In this document: positions 26,400 to 35,401 of the stretch, piece by piece | Numbering within the stretch: the first letter of the stretch is position 1 | How the letters are laid out: every line of letters begins with the position of its first letter | Source of the DNA: Clostridia bacterium | GTDB lineage: Bacteria; Bacillota; Clostridia; Lachnospirales; Lachnospiraceae | DNA: 64,000 bases | Direction of reading: 5' to 3' | Assembly (NCBI GenBank): GCA_003249225.1 | Contig: QKJQ01000013.1 | Coordinates: forward strand, 1-64,000 | Program-made: the position numbers and the translations under genes | Notes under the pieces: generated by a model | What the model saw: only the letters and a program-made list of their open reading frames with translations | What the model was told of the DNA's origin: nothing | Databases searched by the model: none

Positions 26400-27302
26400 T
26401 CAGCCTTTTACTGCTCCTACCATAACACCTTGTGCGAAATACTTTTGGATGAATGGGTATACACATAGAATCGGAACGGTTGCAATAACCGTTGCTGCCA
26501 TCTTAACAGCCTTATCTGGCGGTGCTCCATTCATATCATAATAATCAAGCGCTGCATCTGAAATATTACTTGCAAGAAGAATGATGTTACGAAGAATGAT
26601 CTGAACAGTATATTTCTTTGGTGTGTTCAAATAAATCATTGCATTGAAATAGTCATTCCAGTATCCAACCCCATAGAATAATGAAATAGAAGCAATAACA
26701 GGTTTTGATAATGGAAGTGCGATCTTAAAGAATGTTTTTATCTCATTACTGCCATCGATCAAAGCTGCTTCTTCCAATTCCTTCGGAAGTTCCTGGAAGA
26801 AATTTTTAATAATAATCATATTAAATGGACTGATTGCTCCCATAAGGATCAATACAGCATAAGTATCATACAGACCATATGCCTGCATAACAAGGTAGGT
26901 CGGAATCAGACCACCTGAAAACAACATAGTCACGATAACGAGGTTCAGTATTATATTACGACCGCGTAAGTGAGATTTTGATAACGGATAAGCGAAAGTT
27001 AATGAAAATGCCATACTGGTAAATACACCGAAAGCTGTAAGTTTTATAGAATTCCAGAGACCAAGCATGATATTACCGTTATTCACTGCATATTTGTATG
27101 CATTCAGGGACCATACGCTTGGTATGATGAAGAACGCTCTTTCTGTCAATTCTTTATCTGTTGCAAATGATCCAGCTGCTACATATAAGAATGGAAGCAC
27201 GGTTGCAATACCGATTAATCCAATGACAACATAAATAATTATATTGGTAACATTATCTGCCACGCCTGTTTTAACTTTGTTTTTTCTACTTGTTTTAATC
27301 AA
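26400..27302 (-). CDS. Carbohydrate ABC transporter permease (LplC/YtcP-like)
   Basis: One of two membrane channel subunits of the oligosaccharide importer. The 300-residue protein has six predicted membrane segments (first IIIYVVIGLIGIATVLPF) and the permease loop ELEEAALIDGSNEIKTFFKIALPLSKP, which contacts the ATPase. The start is TTG 27302, eight bases after GGGAG and 16 bases after the stop of the preceding permease gene; earlier in-frame ATGs would sit inside that gene. MalG-type C-terminus ending QGVMVGAVKG. It needs an ATPase encoded elsewhere. Confidence 0.92.
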   Translation of the reverse strand: MIKTSRKNKVKTGVADNVTNIIIYVVIGLIGIATVLPFLYVAAGSFATDKELTERAFFIIPSVWSLNAYKYAVNNGNIMLGLWNSIKLTAFGVFTSMAFSLTFAYPLSKSHLRGRNIILNLVIVTMLFSGGLIPTYLVMQAYGLYDTYAVLILMGAISPFNMIIIKNFFQELPKELEEAALIDGSNEIKTFFKIALPLSKPVIASISLFYGVGYWNDYFNAMIYLNTPKKYTVQIILRNIILLASNISDAALDYYDMNGAPPDKAVKMAATVIATVPILCVYPFIQKYFAQGVMVGAVKG

Positions 27303-27318
27303 CGCTTTGTCTCCCTTT

Positions 27319-28281
27319 CTAATAGATTCCGGTTTCTCCGGCTTTTTTTGCAATCTTGTTAGCACCAAGAACCATAATCATACCAACAACGGATTTAAAC
27401 ATACCTGCAGCAGCAGAGAATGAATATTTACCATTTTTAATACCTTTTGTATAGATATAGGTATCAAATACATCTGCGTAAGATATATTTATATCATTTC
27501 TCATAAGGAAGATCTGTTCATAACCAGTATTCAAAAGAGAACCAACACGAAGTATCAACATCATGATTACCGTACCTTTAATTGCAGGAAGAGTAATATA
27601 CCACATCATTTTCCATCTTCCAGCACCATCAACTCTTGCTGCTTCGTACATTTCCTGATTTACACCGGAAAGGGCTGCAAGGAAGATAATGGTTCCATAA
27701 CCAGTCTCTTTCCATATATCCTGCCCGACAATCAAGCCCCAGAAATATTTACCCTTTGATAGTATTTCTGGCATCGTTATTCCAAATGTATTAAATATAT
27801 AGGTAACAACACCATCGTTCGTGTTCAACAGCTGATATGTTAAACTGGCAACGATAACCCATGAAATAAAATGTGGTATGTATACGAGTGTCTGTACAAT
27901 CCTCTTATATCCCATATGTTTTATTTCATTTAAGAATAAAGACAGAATAATCGGAGCCGGGAAATAAATAACCAGCTGCAGCAACGAAATTCCAAGTGTG
28001 TTTCTAAGTAATATCCAGAAATCCTTTGTATCAAAGAATTGCTTGAAATTATCCAGACCTACCCAGTCACTTTTCCATATTCCACGAAACGGACTGTAAT
28101 TTTTAAATGCAATAATCAAGCCGCCAATTGGAATATAACGAAACATAATAAAATACAGCACACCAGGAATTAACATAATGTATAACCATTTATGAACCCT
28201 CATATAGGTAAGCGTACTCATTTTGCTATCATTGAACACTGCTTTTTTTACTTTTTTGTTCTGTTCTTGTTTACTTTTCAT
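27319..28281 (-). CDS. ABC transporter permease (LplB/YteP-like)
   Basis: Second channel subunit, first gene of the transporter operon. The 320-residue protein has a basic N-terminus, six membrane segments (first KWLYIMLIPGVLYFIMF) and the EAA-type loop YEAARVDGAGRWKMMWYITLPAIKG. The block GGLIIAFKNYSPFRGIW is typical of LplB/YteP proteins, which in B. subtilis serve rhamnogalacturonan uptake. Start MKSKQEQN at 28281 has AAGGAG seven bases upstream. It is followed closely by its partner permease. Confidence 0.92.
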   Translation of the reverse strand: MKSKQEQNKKVKKAVFNDSKMSTLTYMRVHKWLYIMLIPGVLYFIMFRYIPIGGLIIAFKNYSPFRGIWKSDWVGLDNFKQFFDTKDFWILLRNTLGISLLQLVIYFPAPIILSLFLNEIKHMGYKRIVQTLVYIPHFISWVIVASLTYQLLNTNDGVVTYIFNTFGITMPEILSKGKYFWGLIVGQDIWKETGYGTIIFLAALSGVNQEMYEAARVDGAGRWKMMWYITLPAIKGTVIMMLILRVGSLLNTGYEQIFLMRNDINISYADVFDTYIYTKGIKNGKYSFSAAAGMFKSVVGMIMVLGANKIAKKAGETGIY

Positions 28282-28443
28282 GTAGCCTCTCCTTATCATT
28301 TCGTACAAATAATGCCTACCTGCTAAGGCGATTTTAACAAAATAACCGAATTACATCTACAATCATCTCATAGACTGCCTGCACATTTTCATAAAAGTCG
28401 GTAATCTGATACACGATTTAGTGCATTATGCATAGCATTTGTT
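28282..28443 (-). promoter_or_regulatory. Probable promoter region of the ABC-transporter operon
   Basis: The 308-base gap between the AraC gene and the permease gene holds the AraC-gene terminator and this upstream region. The best promoter candidate is an extended -10, TG-T-TAAAAT (28331-28336), with no good -35. A perfect odd palindrome TGCATTATGCA (28422-28432) lies about 90 bases upstream of it and could be an operator. Both are weak calls. Confidence 0.35.
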
Positions 28444-28493
28444 AAAAAAAAGACAGACACCCGACAATTGTTACCATTTTTTGTCCGTGTCTG
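28444..28493 (-). terminator. Terminator after the AraC-type regulator gene
   Basis: CAGACAC (28454-28460) pairs with GTGTCTG (28487-28493); after one mismatch five more pairs extend the stem. On the minus strand a run of Ts follows (As at 28444-28450). It lies about 97 bases past the regulator stop. Confidence 0.75.
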
Positions 28494-28589
28494 CTTTTTG
28501 TTGTTTCCATGTTGTTTAATTTTGTTTTATGTTTTGTTCTATTTTTTGTTTTTGTATTGTTTTGACTTCAAATTTATCATCCTGTGTCC

Positions 28590-30923
28590 TTATCGGTTCA
28601 TGGATCTGAATTTACCAGGTGTCACCCCGCATGCTTTATTAAAGAATCGAATAAAATTCTGTACGTTTGTGTAATCAAACTGTTTTGATATCTCTGACAC
28701 TGTCATATCTGTTTCCAATAAGAGTTTTTTTGCCAGAGAAATCTTATACTGTTCAAGATATTCGGAGAATGTCATGTTCTTTTCATTCTTTAATATCTTC
28801 CAGAGGTAGGTCGGATGGTAACTTAGATGTGTTGAGCATTCTGCCAATGTCACATTTCCTTTCTTCTCTTCAATGTAATCCAGCAGATTTACCAGTATTA
28901 TGTGTGATTGTCCGTCATTTATTGATTCCTGTGCCTCGATCGATGGTAGATACAGTGCCTTAATCATGTATTCTCGCAGTTCGTCCAATTGATAGAATTG
29001 CAAAATATGAGTATATATATTGCTGATCCCCTCTTTATAAACAGAAGAAACATCTATTCCGAACTCAACAAAATCTTTAATTGTTCTGTCGATGAACTGC
29101 ATAAGATAGAATATGGTATTCTCTCTGGTAAGTTCCTGTTCTTTCAAATACCGGAAGAAATGATTTACAGCTTCAAGAATCTGCTCTTTATCACAGCAAA
29201 GTATCGCTGCTTTCATCTCATTCTCATAGGTAACATCGTAGATTTCTCTTCCCTGCCGTTTATTTCTTCTATAATAACGCAGATAACTGTAAGAGGCTTC
29301 TGGAAGTGAATCCTCCTGATCTATCTCTGAATCGTCTTCCTTATTCTTTGTATCTAAATGTATCAATGCAGCCATGCTTTCTTTATATGCCTTACCAAGT
29401 TCATAGAAGTCAGAATGCTCCAGACTGACACCGGCACCAATCATCATGTGGTATTTCTCTTCGACATACTTTTCAAGTTCATCAAAGATTTCCATGATCA
29501 AATGCAGATTTACATTCTTATTACCTTCCTGGAAGACAAACAGCAGTCCATGTGTATAAAAGACGGGTTGTATGGAGAGGCTTCGTGAAAGCTGTTTTGA
29601 CATATTCTGAATCAGCTCATAGCAAATATGATCTTTTTCTTCAGCAGAAAGAATGGATTCACCTTCTTTTTCACGAAGAAAAACCATCATTGTCTGATAC
29701 TCAAGATGCCTTGCAATAACAAAACGTTCCAGATAACTATCCATCTCCGCCTCTGTCATATCACCTCGAAGCATCCGAAGGAAGAACAGCTCCATCACAC
29801 GGCTTCTCTGTTCCGTCACTTTTGCTTCTAACTGTGCATTGCTGCCCTCCAGATTCTCCAACGATAACTCAAGAAGCTCCAGCTCATCTCTCGGGTTCCC
29901 TTTTCCATTGCTGTTGGTATCCGATGCCTTTTTAGCAAGAGTCTTTATTGGTGTGTAGATAATATAGAAAATAAGTATCGTTACAATTCCAAGAATCACA
30001 GCAAAAAGCAATATGGTAATAGAAAGTGAATACTTGAATGTCTCTCCGGATATTCTGTTCCAGTCACTCACAACAAAATAAGTCCAGCCAAGAACCTTTG
30101 AATCAGATTTGGCTAAAATATACTTATTGTTATCTACTGTTACAATATCCTTCCATTCTCCTTCTTCTGAAGCCCGGCATATCTCGGTAAACTTAGAATC
30201 GGATGAAAAAATCAGATTACCTTCATTATCCAATACAACGATCTCCTCTTCATCAAGAAGACCATCCTGCATCCATCCATACAGCTCATTCATGTTTATA
30301 TTTGCAATCAGCATACCATAAATCTGAGGGTTGGACAATGGTAATTTAAGTATAAAAGACAACCCACTCAGCAGGACTGTCTCACGATAGCCTGCGTCGT
30401 TAACATCAATATCATTTTCATTACTGGCCTGATAATACCAGAAGTTTTTAATCTGCGAAGCATCGATGGAATTATAGATTGCCATCACTTCATCAGAATT
30501 GATCAGTGAGTCAAGCTGATACATTCCTTTGTTACAGATGACCCACTCCGTCCTGTAGTTAATCAGAGAATAGCCACTGATGTAGTCAATAAATATGCCA
30601 TTTCCAGCCAGTGACTCTCTGGCATCCTTTATCATTGTATAATCAGAATACGTTATATCTTTTTCAAGTATGTCCTGAACCTCCGAGTCTGTCACACTTG
30701 CCAGATAATATCGTTTTACATTCTCAAGTCTTTCATCTACCTGTGAGCTGACCTGTTCTACGTTTGTCTTTGATGATTCGATCAACCGACTGAACTGATG
30801 GTCCCGGTAACTATAAAAAAGATACGTTCCAATTGCTGATATTGTTAAGAATGAAAATATGGCTAAGCTAAGCATTACCTTATATTTATATCGAAACTTA
30901 TACCTTCCTCCGTGAATCTTCAT
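28590..30923 (-). CDS. Membrane-bound AraC-family regulator (YesS-like)
   Basis: Likely transcriptional activator of the island. The 777-residue protein has one membrane helix near residues 16-37, an extracellular sensor region of about 255 residues, a second helix near 295-318 (ITILLFAVILGIVTILIF), a cytoplasmic linker, and a C-terminal double helix-turn-helix of AraC type (LAECSTHLSYHPTYLWKILK and VSEISKQFDYTNVQNFIRFF) ending GVTPGKFRSMNR. B. subtilis YesS, which activates the rhamnogalacturonan genes, has this layout. Start 30923 has AGGAGG upstream. It shares an operon with the GH2 and YesU-like genes. The inducer is unknown. Confidence 0.92.
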   Translation of the reverse strand: MKIHGGRYKFRYKYKVMLSLAIFSFLTISAIGTYLFYSYRDHQFSRLIESSKTNVEQVSSQVDERLENVKRYYLASVTDSEVQDILEKDITYSDYTMIKDARESLAGNGIFIDYISGYSLINYRTEWVICNKGMYQLDSLINSDEVMAIYNSIDASQIKNFWYYQASNENDIDVNDAGYRETVLLSGLSFILKLPLSNPQIYGMLIANINMNELYGWMQDGLLDEEEIVVLDNEGNLIFSSDSKFTEICRASEEGEWKDIVTVDNNKYILAKSDSKVLGWTYFVVSDWNRISGETFKYSLSITILLFAVILGIVTILIFYIIYTPIKTLAKKASDTNSNGKGNPRDELELLELSLENLEGSNAQLEAKVTEQRSRVMELFFLRMLRGDMTEAEMDSYLERFVIARHLEYQTMMVFLREKEGESILSAEEKDHICYELIQNMSKQLSRSLSIQPVFYTHGLLFVFQEGNKNVNLHLIMEIFDELEKYVEEKYHMMIGAGVSLEHSDFYELGKAYKESMAALIHLDTKNKEDDSEIDQEDSLPEASYSYLRYYRRNKRQGREIYDVTYENEMKAAILCCDKEQILEAVNHFFRYLKEQELTRENTIFYLMQFIDRTIKDFVEFGIDVSSVYKEGISNIYTHILQFYQLDELREYMIKALYLPSIEAQESINDGQSHIILVNLLDYIEEKKGNVTLAECSTHLSYHPTYLWKILKNEKNMTFSEYLEQYKISLAKKLLLETDMTVSEISKQFDYTNVQNFIRFFNKACGVTPGKFRSMNR

Positions 30924-30934
30924 GTATCCCCCTC

Positions 30935-31618
30935 CTAAACTGAAAAAACACGTAAGTCTGAGTATTCGCCGATCATAGGTGCCAGCTGACGAAATCCGAT
31001 TTTGCCACCTGACAGGAATTCCCCATAAGTTTTGCCATCATCTTCGTATTTGAATATAAAAAGATCATTAATATAGAAGGATATCTCATCCAGCATTTCA
31101 CTCTTTTTCTTTTTTACTACTGTTATTTCATAAGGGTCGTTAACATCCAAAACATCCGGAATCGGATCTCCACCCTGCGCAACAAGATGAAAGCCATAAC
31201 TTTTTCTTAAATTACAGGTATGGAAGGCTCTTTCATCCAGTTCTTTTCTTCGAAAATAAGAAACGTGATATGCATTAATATCTCCATGATGATAAAGAGG
31301 ATATTCACCGGTTCTTTTTTCCAGATCAGGTGCGAACAGATCCTCCCCATTCCTTCCCTTAGCTGCAAAAAACAGAATGGCAAGGCCCGGTTCTTTTACC
31401 GGTCTGAACTTCCACTGAATCATCACATCTGAAGGAAATTCCTCCGGACACCAGAACACATAATTGGCTTTTTGCCCTTCTCCTGCATCCAGCGCATTCT
31501 CCATCCGCATGACTCCATTTTCAAATGTGATCTTGGCGTTTCCTTCCAGTTTGAAATTCTTCACATCGTTCTTGCAGCTCATCGGATTGTGATATAATAG
31601 ATTTCCTTTACTATCCAT
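30935..31618 (-). CDS. DUF1961 family protein (YesU-like)
   Basis: A 227-residue cytoplasmic protein resembling B. subtilis YesU, which is encoded in the yes rhamnogalacturonan cluster and has a concanavalin-like beta-sandwich fold. Recognisable parts are LLYHNPM near the start, FFAAKGRNGEDLF, YHHGDINAYHVSYFRR and the Trp/Phe-rich strands. The function is not established; a role in handling a pectin-derived sugar is likely from context. Start MDSKGN at 31618 has AAAGGA six bases upstream, whereas the ATG 15 bases earlier has none. It lies 38 bases after the GH2 gene and 11 before the regulator gene. Confidence 0.8.
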   Translation of the reverse strand: MDSKGNLLYHNPMSCKNDVKNFKLEGNAKITFENGVMRMENALDAGEGQKANYVFWCPEEFPSDVMIQWKFRPVKEPGLAILFFAAKGRNGEDLFAPDLEKRTGEYPLYHHGDINAYHVSYFRRKELDERAFHTCNLRKSYGFHLVAQGGDPIPDVLDVNDPYEITVVKKKKSEMLDEISFYINDLFIFKYEDDGKTYGEFLSGGKIGFRQLAPMIGEYSDLRVFSV

Positions 31619-31656
31619 TGTCTTTCCTTTCATTTGCTCTGTTTCAGTATTTCGCT

Positions 31657-34600
31657 TTATGCATCAATTTCTTTCGTTGCACTTTTCTCAGCTTTAAAGT
31701 TCTGTACCTTGCTTTGCTTCCAATCAAGGTTGATTCCTTCTGCCTCAGTATCATCTCCAAACAGCAGCGTGACCTTTGGCTCTTGTATGGATTCATCAAG
31801 ATATTTCTTATACTTCTGATACCATCCATCACTATGAGCTTCCCAGCAGAACCCTTCCTTTTCTTCAAATCCCGAAAGAGCACAGAAACGCAGATGCTTG
31901 GTTTTTACACTTTGAGTGAACATAACAGTCTTTGGTTCGAAAGATGTTGCAAAAGTGTCTTTATGCAAAAGCACCCATATATTGCCTTCTTTATAGTAAA
32001 CTTCATACTCTCTTATATCACCGGCATGTTCTCTGTGATTCTGTCTTGGCATATAACACAGACCTTTGATGGTATCTTCCTCTTCCATTGTAAACTCTAC
32101 AGAATACGGGTACCTTAGTTTTGAAATGTCACCCGTTGCACTGTCGGTGACAGCAACCTTAACATTCCTACGGTCCATAACATCCCGGTCAAAGAAAAGT
32201 TTTTTAATTTCGTCCGCATTAATTGTCTGTTTCGGGCAAAACTCATCTGCAGCAATGTAAGTAAATAAACTATTGTAAAATTGCACGCTGCTTATCTGTT
32301 TCTTGGGTTCAGCCATACTTAGCAAAAGTTTACCCTTTAAAACATTAGCTTCAAATAATAGAGCCATACGTTTGTTGCGGTTCCATTCATCAATAACTGT
32401 AACAACAGATTCTGTATTTCCCGAGAAATCTTCCAAAAGAAATCCACTGGCATCTTTCATAATTTCTTCCCACTGCCAGTCCGCGTATTCTTTCGATGGA
32501 AAATCTTTCAGTGCCGGGTGGGTATGTTGAATGGAAAGTCCCATTCCCCGGTCCCATGTCGGCCCCATCTGAGCATTCCAGAACACCGGAGTAAAACGCA
32601 AAGGCGGACAACGATAGGAAAGACTGGCTGCCGCAGGAGCAAATAACACACGGCTTCCCTTTTCAAGTTCAAGCAATGCTGTATGCCAATTCCTTGTTGC
32701 TATGACTTTTTCCTTTGTTGCTGAATTTCCTGACGATATATCAACGGTTGAACCATCCCAGCCAGTATCACTTACAGGATAATACCAAAGATTCCATTCG
32801 TTCTCACCAAATACATTGGAATCATCTGCAATCGTTATAACAAGTTTACAGGCTTTTGCTTTACCAACAGGCATAGTCATTGCTATTTTTCCGACTTCTA
32901 TGTTCTTCCCCACCGGTAATCTTTGTGTTCCAAGCTCGCCGGAAAGAATACCAGTTTCATTCTCATCTATCAACTTCCATGTTATCTTTGCATTGATTTC
33001 ATTTTTTCCGAAATGACATACTTCGACTGGTACCCGTACCTGTTCGCCGCACTCAAAAACTTTTTTCTCAAGTCTGGCAAGCGGCACAGTTTCACCACAG
33101 AATTTTTTCCATAACGTCTTGTCAGTTCCCGGTTTTTCATCCCAGAAAGCATCCAGAACACCAATCAGGGCTGTTCCCTGTCCAAGGTAATCGTGAAGGT
33201 CAAGTAATTCAAAACCGTAAATATGAGGTGTTCGAAAATTAGCTTCCAGATCTTCCTTATACATAGCCATCTGAAGCTTTCCAGAGCAGTAAGCAAATTC
33301 TTTGTTTCGCTCATAAACCCCATGAGCTTTCGCTGACGCTTTGAATACCTCATAGTTCCCTGGCTGCATAAAGCCCTTGAATTTATCGATGATATCAAAA
33401 TCAGGATACGAACACCACTGACCCAGTTCATGGCATATGACCGGATACTTAATTCCTGCAAGTGATACACGATAATCTGACCCATTCCAGCCCTTTGGCC
33501 CACGAATTGTACCACCCGGCTCAATTCCGAATCCTGATCGGTGGAAATATACGTAGTCCTGTCCATCAATTTTATCCGGTGTATAAGCAAAAGGCCATCC
33601 GCTCTGCATTGTGTACAATTTACGACTGTCATATTCTCTGCAGAAAACAACCCATTCTTTTAATGGTGTATCCCAGTCTCCTCCCGGTTCATTGGAGGGA
33701 GATAAGCATAGGAATGACGGATGATTTCCAAAAGCATCCAGAATATTCATGGTTTCTTCACGAAGTATCTGGTTCATCGGGTTCTCTTTTGAGAAAATAT
33801 TCCACATAGCACATTCCACCTGCAGATAAACACCTTCCTGGTCAGCAGCATAAAATGCCGCTTCCGGTGGACAAAAGGAGTGGAATCGAATAAAGTTCAA
33901 GCCCCATTCACGTACTGTCTTCATGATCTTCGACCAGTATTCCAAACTGCAGTCGGTGTATCCGGTCAATGGAAATTCACCGCCTATGTGGGTTCCGCGA
34001 AGATATGTCTTCCGATCATTAATAAGGAAAAAACCATCTTTTGTTTCCGCTTTGATAAATCCATAAACTATATGCTCTTCATCAGCACATATTTTATTTG
34101 TATTATCAAGCGAATTCATCTCTTCCTCAAGGACAAAATCCGCTTGGACAAGATTTGCTGAAAATTCATCCCATGCATCAATTTTATTCGTAAACTTATG
34201 TTCAAGACTATGTCTGCTCTCACCCGGTGGCAGAATAATACTCCAGGTAATGTCTTCTTGTATCTCCTGCAGAGAACAGGTTGCTTTGCAACGAACCACT
34301 GCTTTATGTTCCAAACGGTCCGTATTCGAAAATGTGACTTCATACCGCGCTGCGTTCTCTTCACAATCCGAATATGCTTTTATATCCGAAATTGATATCT
34401 GACTTTTTCCTGTCAGTATAACATCTCCAGACATGCCATTCCAAGTAGCACCAAGTGCATCAGAAACGCCGTGTCCATCCGGACGATATGGAAGCTGCCA
34501 TCCATTGTCAATGCCAATAATAAGCTCATGCTCGCCTGCTTCTAATTTTCCCAGAAAAAAAACATGAGGAGCACAAAGACTTCTGAATTCACCAATGAAT

Positions 34601-34989
34601 TTTCCATCAATCCAGGCACCGGTCTTCCATTTTGTACATTCGATTTTTAATGTATAATCCAGAGTGTCCTGAATAGTTATTAACTTACGATACCATGCTT
34701 TACCTCGAAAAGTTTTTGGCGGCTGTGATAGAAAAGGTACTCTTACCTTCTCGTCCTGTGCAAATTTATACTCATCTCTCAGGTACCATTGCTTGTCATA
34801 CAGACTTTGCACCCAATTGGTATTCTGACTTATATCATCACCGATCCCCTGTCCTTGAAGACATCCCGGAATCTCTATGCTTCTATTGAACTGATTCGTT
34901 GTTGGCAGTTCAAGTTCAGTTATTGATCCTTTCGCTGACTGATTATAAAAAATCTCCCAAACTCCCTGCAAATCAATTGTTTTTTTCAT
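31657..34989 (-). CDS. Glycoside hydrolase family 2 protein
   Basis: A 1110-residue intracellular GH2 enzyme. The N-terminal jelly-roll domain contains KAWYRKLITI and GAWIDGKFIGE; the TIM barrel has the acid/base motif SNEPGG (Glu434) and the nucleophile region CHELGQW (Glu521). A C-terminal region near residues 960-1080 (YSVEFTMEEEDTIKGLCYMPRQ) looks like an F5/8-type (CBM32-like) domain. No signal peptide is present. The substrate may be a side-chain sugar such as beta-galactose on rhamnogalacturonan, but GH2 covers several activities. Start MKKTIDLQG at 34989 has AAGGA upstream; the ATG seven codons earlier has no ribosome binding site. Confidence 0.88.
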   Translation of the reverse strand: MKKTIDLQGVWEIFYNQSAKGSITELELPTTNQFNRSIEIPGCLQGQGIGDDISQNTNWVQSLYDKQWYLRDEYKFAQDEKVRVPFLSQPPKTFRGKAWYRKLITIQDTLDYTLKIECTKWKTGAWIDGKFIGEFRSLCAPHVFFLGKLEAGEHELIIGIDNGWQLPYRPDGHGVSDALGATWNGMSGDVILTGKSQISISDIKAYSDCEENAARYEVTFSNTDRLEHKAVVRCKATCSLQEIQEDITWSIILPPGESRHSLEHKFTNKIDAWDEFSANLVQADFVLEEEMNSLDNTNKICADEEHIVYGFIKAETKDGFFLINDRKTYLRGTHIGGEFPLTGYTDCSLEYWSKIMKTVREWGLNFIRFHSFCPPEAAFYAADQEGVYLQVECAMWNIFSKENPMNQILREETMNILDAFGNHPSFLCLSPSNEPGGDWDTPLKEWVVFCREYDSRKLYTMQSGWPFAYTPDKIDGQDYVYFHRSGFGIEPGGTIRGPKGWNGSDYRVSLAGIKYPVICHELGQWCSYPDFDIIDKFKGFMQPGNYEVFKASAKAHGVYERNKEFAYCSGKLQMAMYKEDLEANFRTPHIYGFELLDLHDYLGQGTALIGVLDAFWDEKPGTDKTLWKKFCGETVPLARLEKKVFECGEQVRVPVEVCHFGKNEINAKITWKLIDENETGILSGELGTQRLPVGKNIEVGKIAMTMPVGKAKACKLVITIADDSNVFGENEWNLWYYPVSDTGWDGSTVDISSGNSATKEKVIATRNWHTALLELEKGSRVLFAPAAASLSYRCPPLRFTPVFWNAQMGPTWDRGMGLSIQHTHPALKDFPSKEYADWQWEEIMKDASGFLLEDFSGNTESVVTVIDEWNRNKRMALLFEANVLKGKLLLSMAEPKKQISSVQFYNSLFTYIAADEFCPKQTINADEIKKLFFDRDVMDRRNVKVAVTDSATGDISKLRYPYSVEFTMEEEDTIKGLCYMPRQNHREHAGDIREYEVYYKEGNIWVLLHKDTFATSFEPKTVMFTQSVKTKHLRFCALSGFEEKEGFCWEAHSDGWYQKYKKYLDESIQEPKVTLLFGDDTEAEGINLDWKQSKVQNFKAEKSATKEIDA

Positions 34990-35029
34990 TTTTCTTTCCT
35001 TCTTTTCCATTGAAATAAAATCAACCTAT

Positions 35030-35059
35030 ACTATACCATTTTTTATTGCAATGAGTCAA
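35030..35059 (-). promoter_or_regulatory. Promoter of the GH2-yesU-araC operon
   Basis: On the minus strand: -35 TTGACT (35054-35059), 18-base spacer, -10 TATAGT (35030-35035), 40 bases upstream of the GH2 start. The -35 is the right half of an AGTCA/TGACT inverted repeat that could bind a regulator. Confidence 0.7.
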
Positions 35060-35320
35060 ATGTTTATGACTTAACTTTTTATAAAATATAAAATCAAAAT
35101 TTTAAAGACTTGGTATATATGCAAGCAAAAAAGCATAACGCAGAAACCCGCAAAAAAACACCGTCATAATATTGCAGTTTACACACGTTTTAAGATTGCG
35201 AGCACACACAATGCATTATAATCTGTACGTAGCATAGGGCAAATTCTTTTGACCTATCCTACCAATATTGAAATGTACTAGTCTTCTGCTTTTCAAAAAA
35301 TATTGCCTTATTATACAAGA
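35060..35320 (-). other. Non-coding spacer between ftsZ terminator and GH2 promoter
   Basis: No credible coding frame. On the minus strand there is a second promoter-like pair, TTGCCC (35237-35242) and a perfect TATAAT (35215-35220) with a 16-base spacer, with nothing recognisable downstream until the GH2 promoter. It could start a longer GH2 leader or a small RNA, or be chance in A/T-rich DNA. Confidence 0.35.
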
Positions 35321-35350
35321 AAAGAGTCATCATTTTGAGGATGACTCTTT
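35317..35350 (-). terminator. Terminator of ftsZ
   Basis: An 11-base-pair stem (AAAGAGTCATC at 35321-35331 with 35340-35350) with an 8-base loop, ending in TTTTCTT on the minus strand, 51 bases past the ftsZ stop. It separates the division cluster from the carbohydrate island. Confidence 0.85.
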
Positions 35351-35401
35351 GTTCTTTATTGGATATGTCGTATAACCTTATGTTCTAACTTATTCCTGTT
35401 T

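Noticed and set aside
32982..33650. Alternative-frame open stretches within the GH2 gene that could suggest a frameshifted second enzyme
   Set aside because: The GH2 frame is continuous through the region with both catalytic glutamates; the other frames carry no domain signature.
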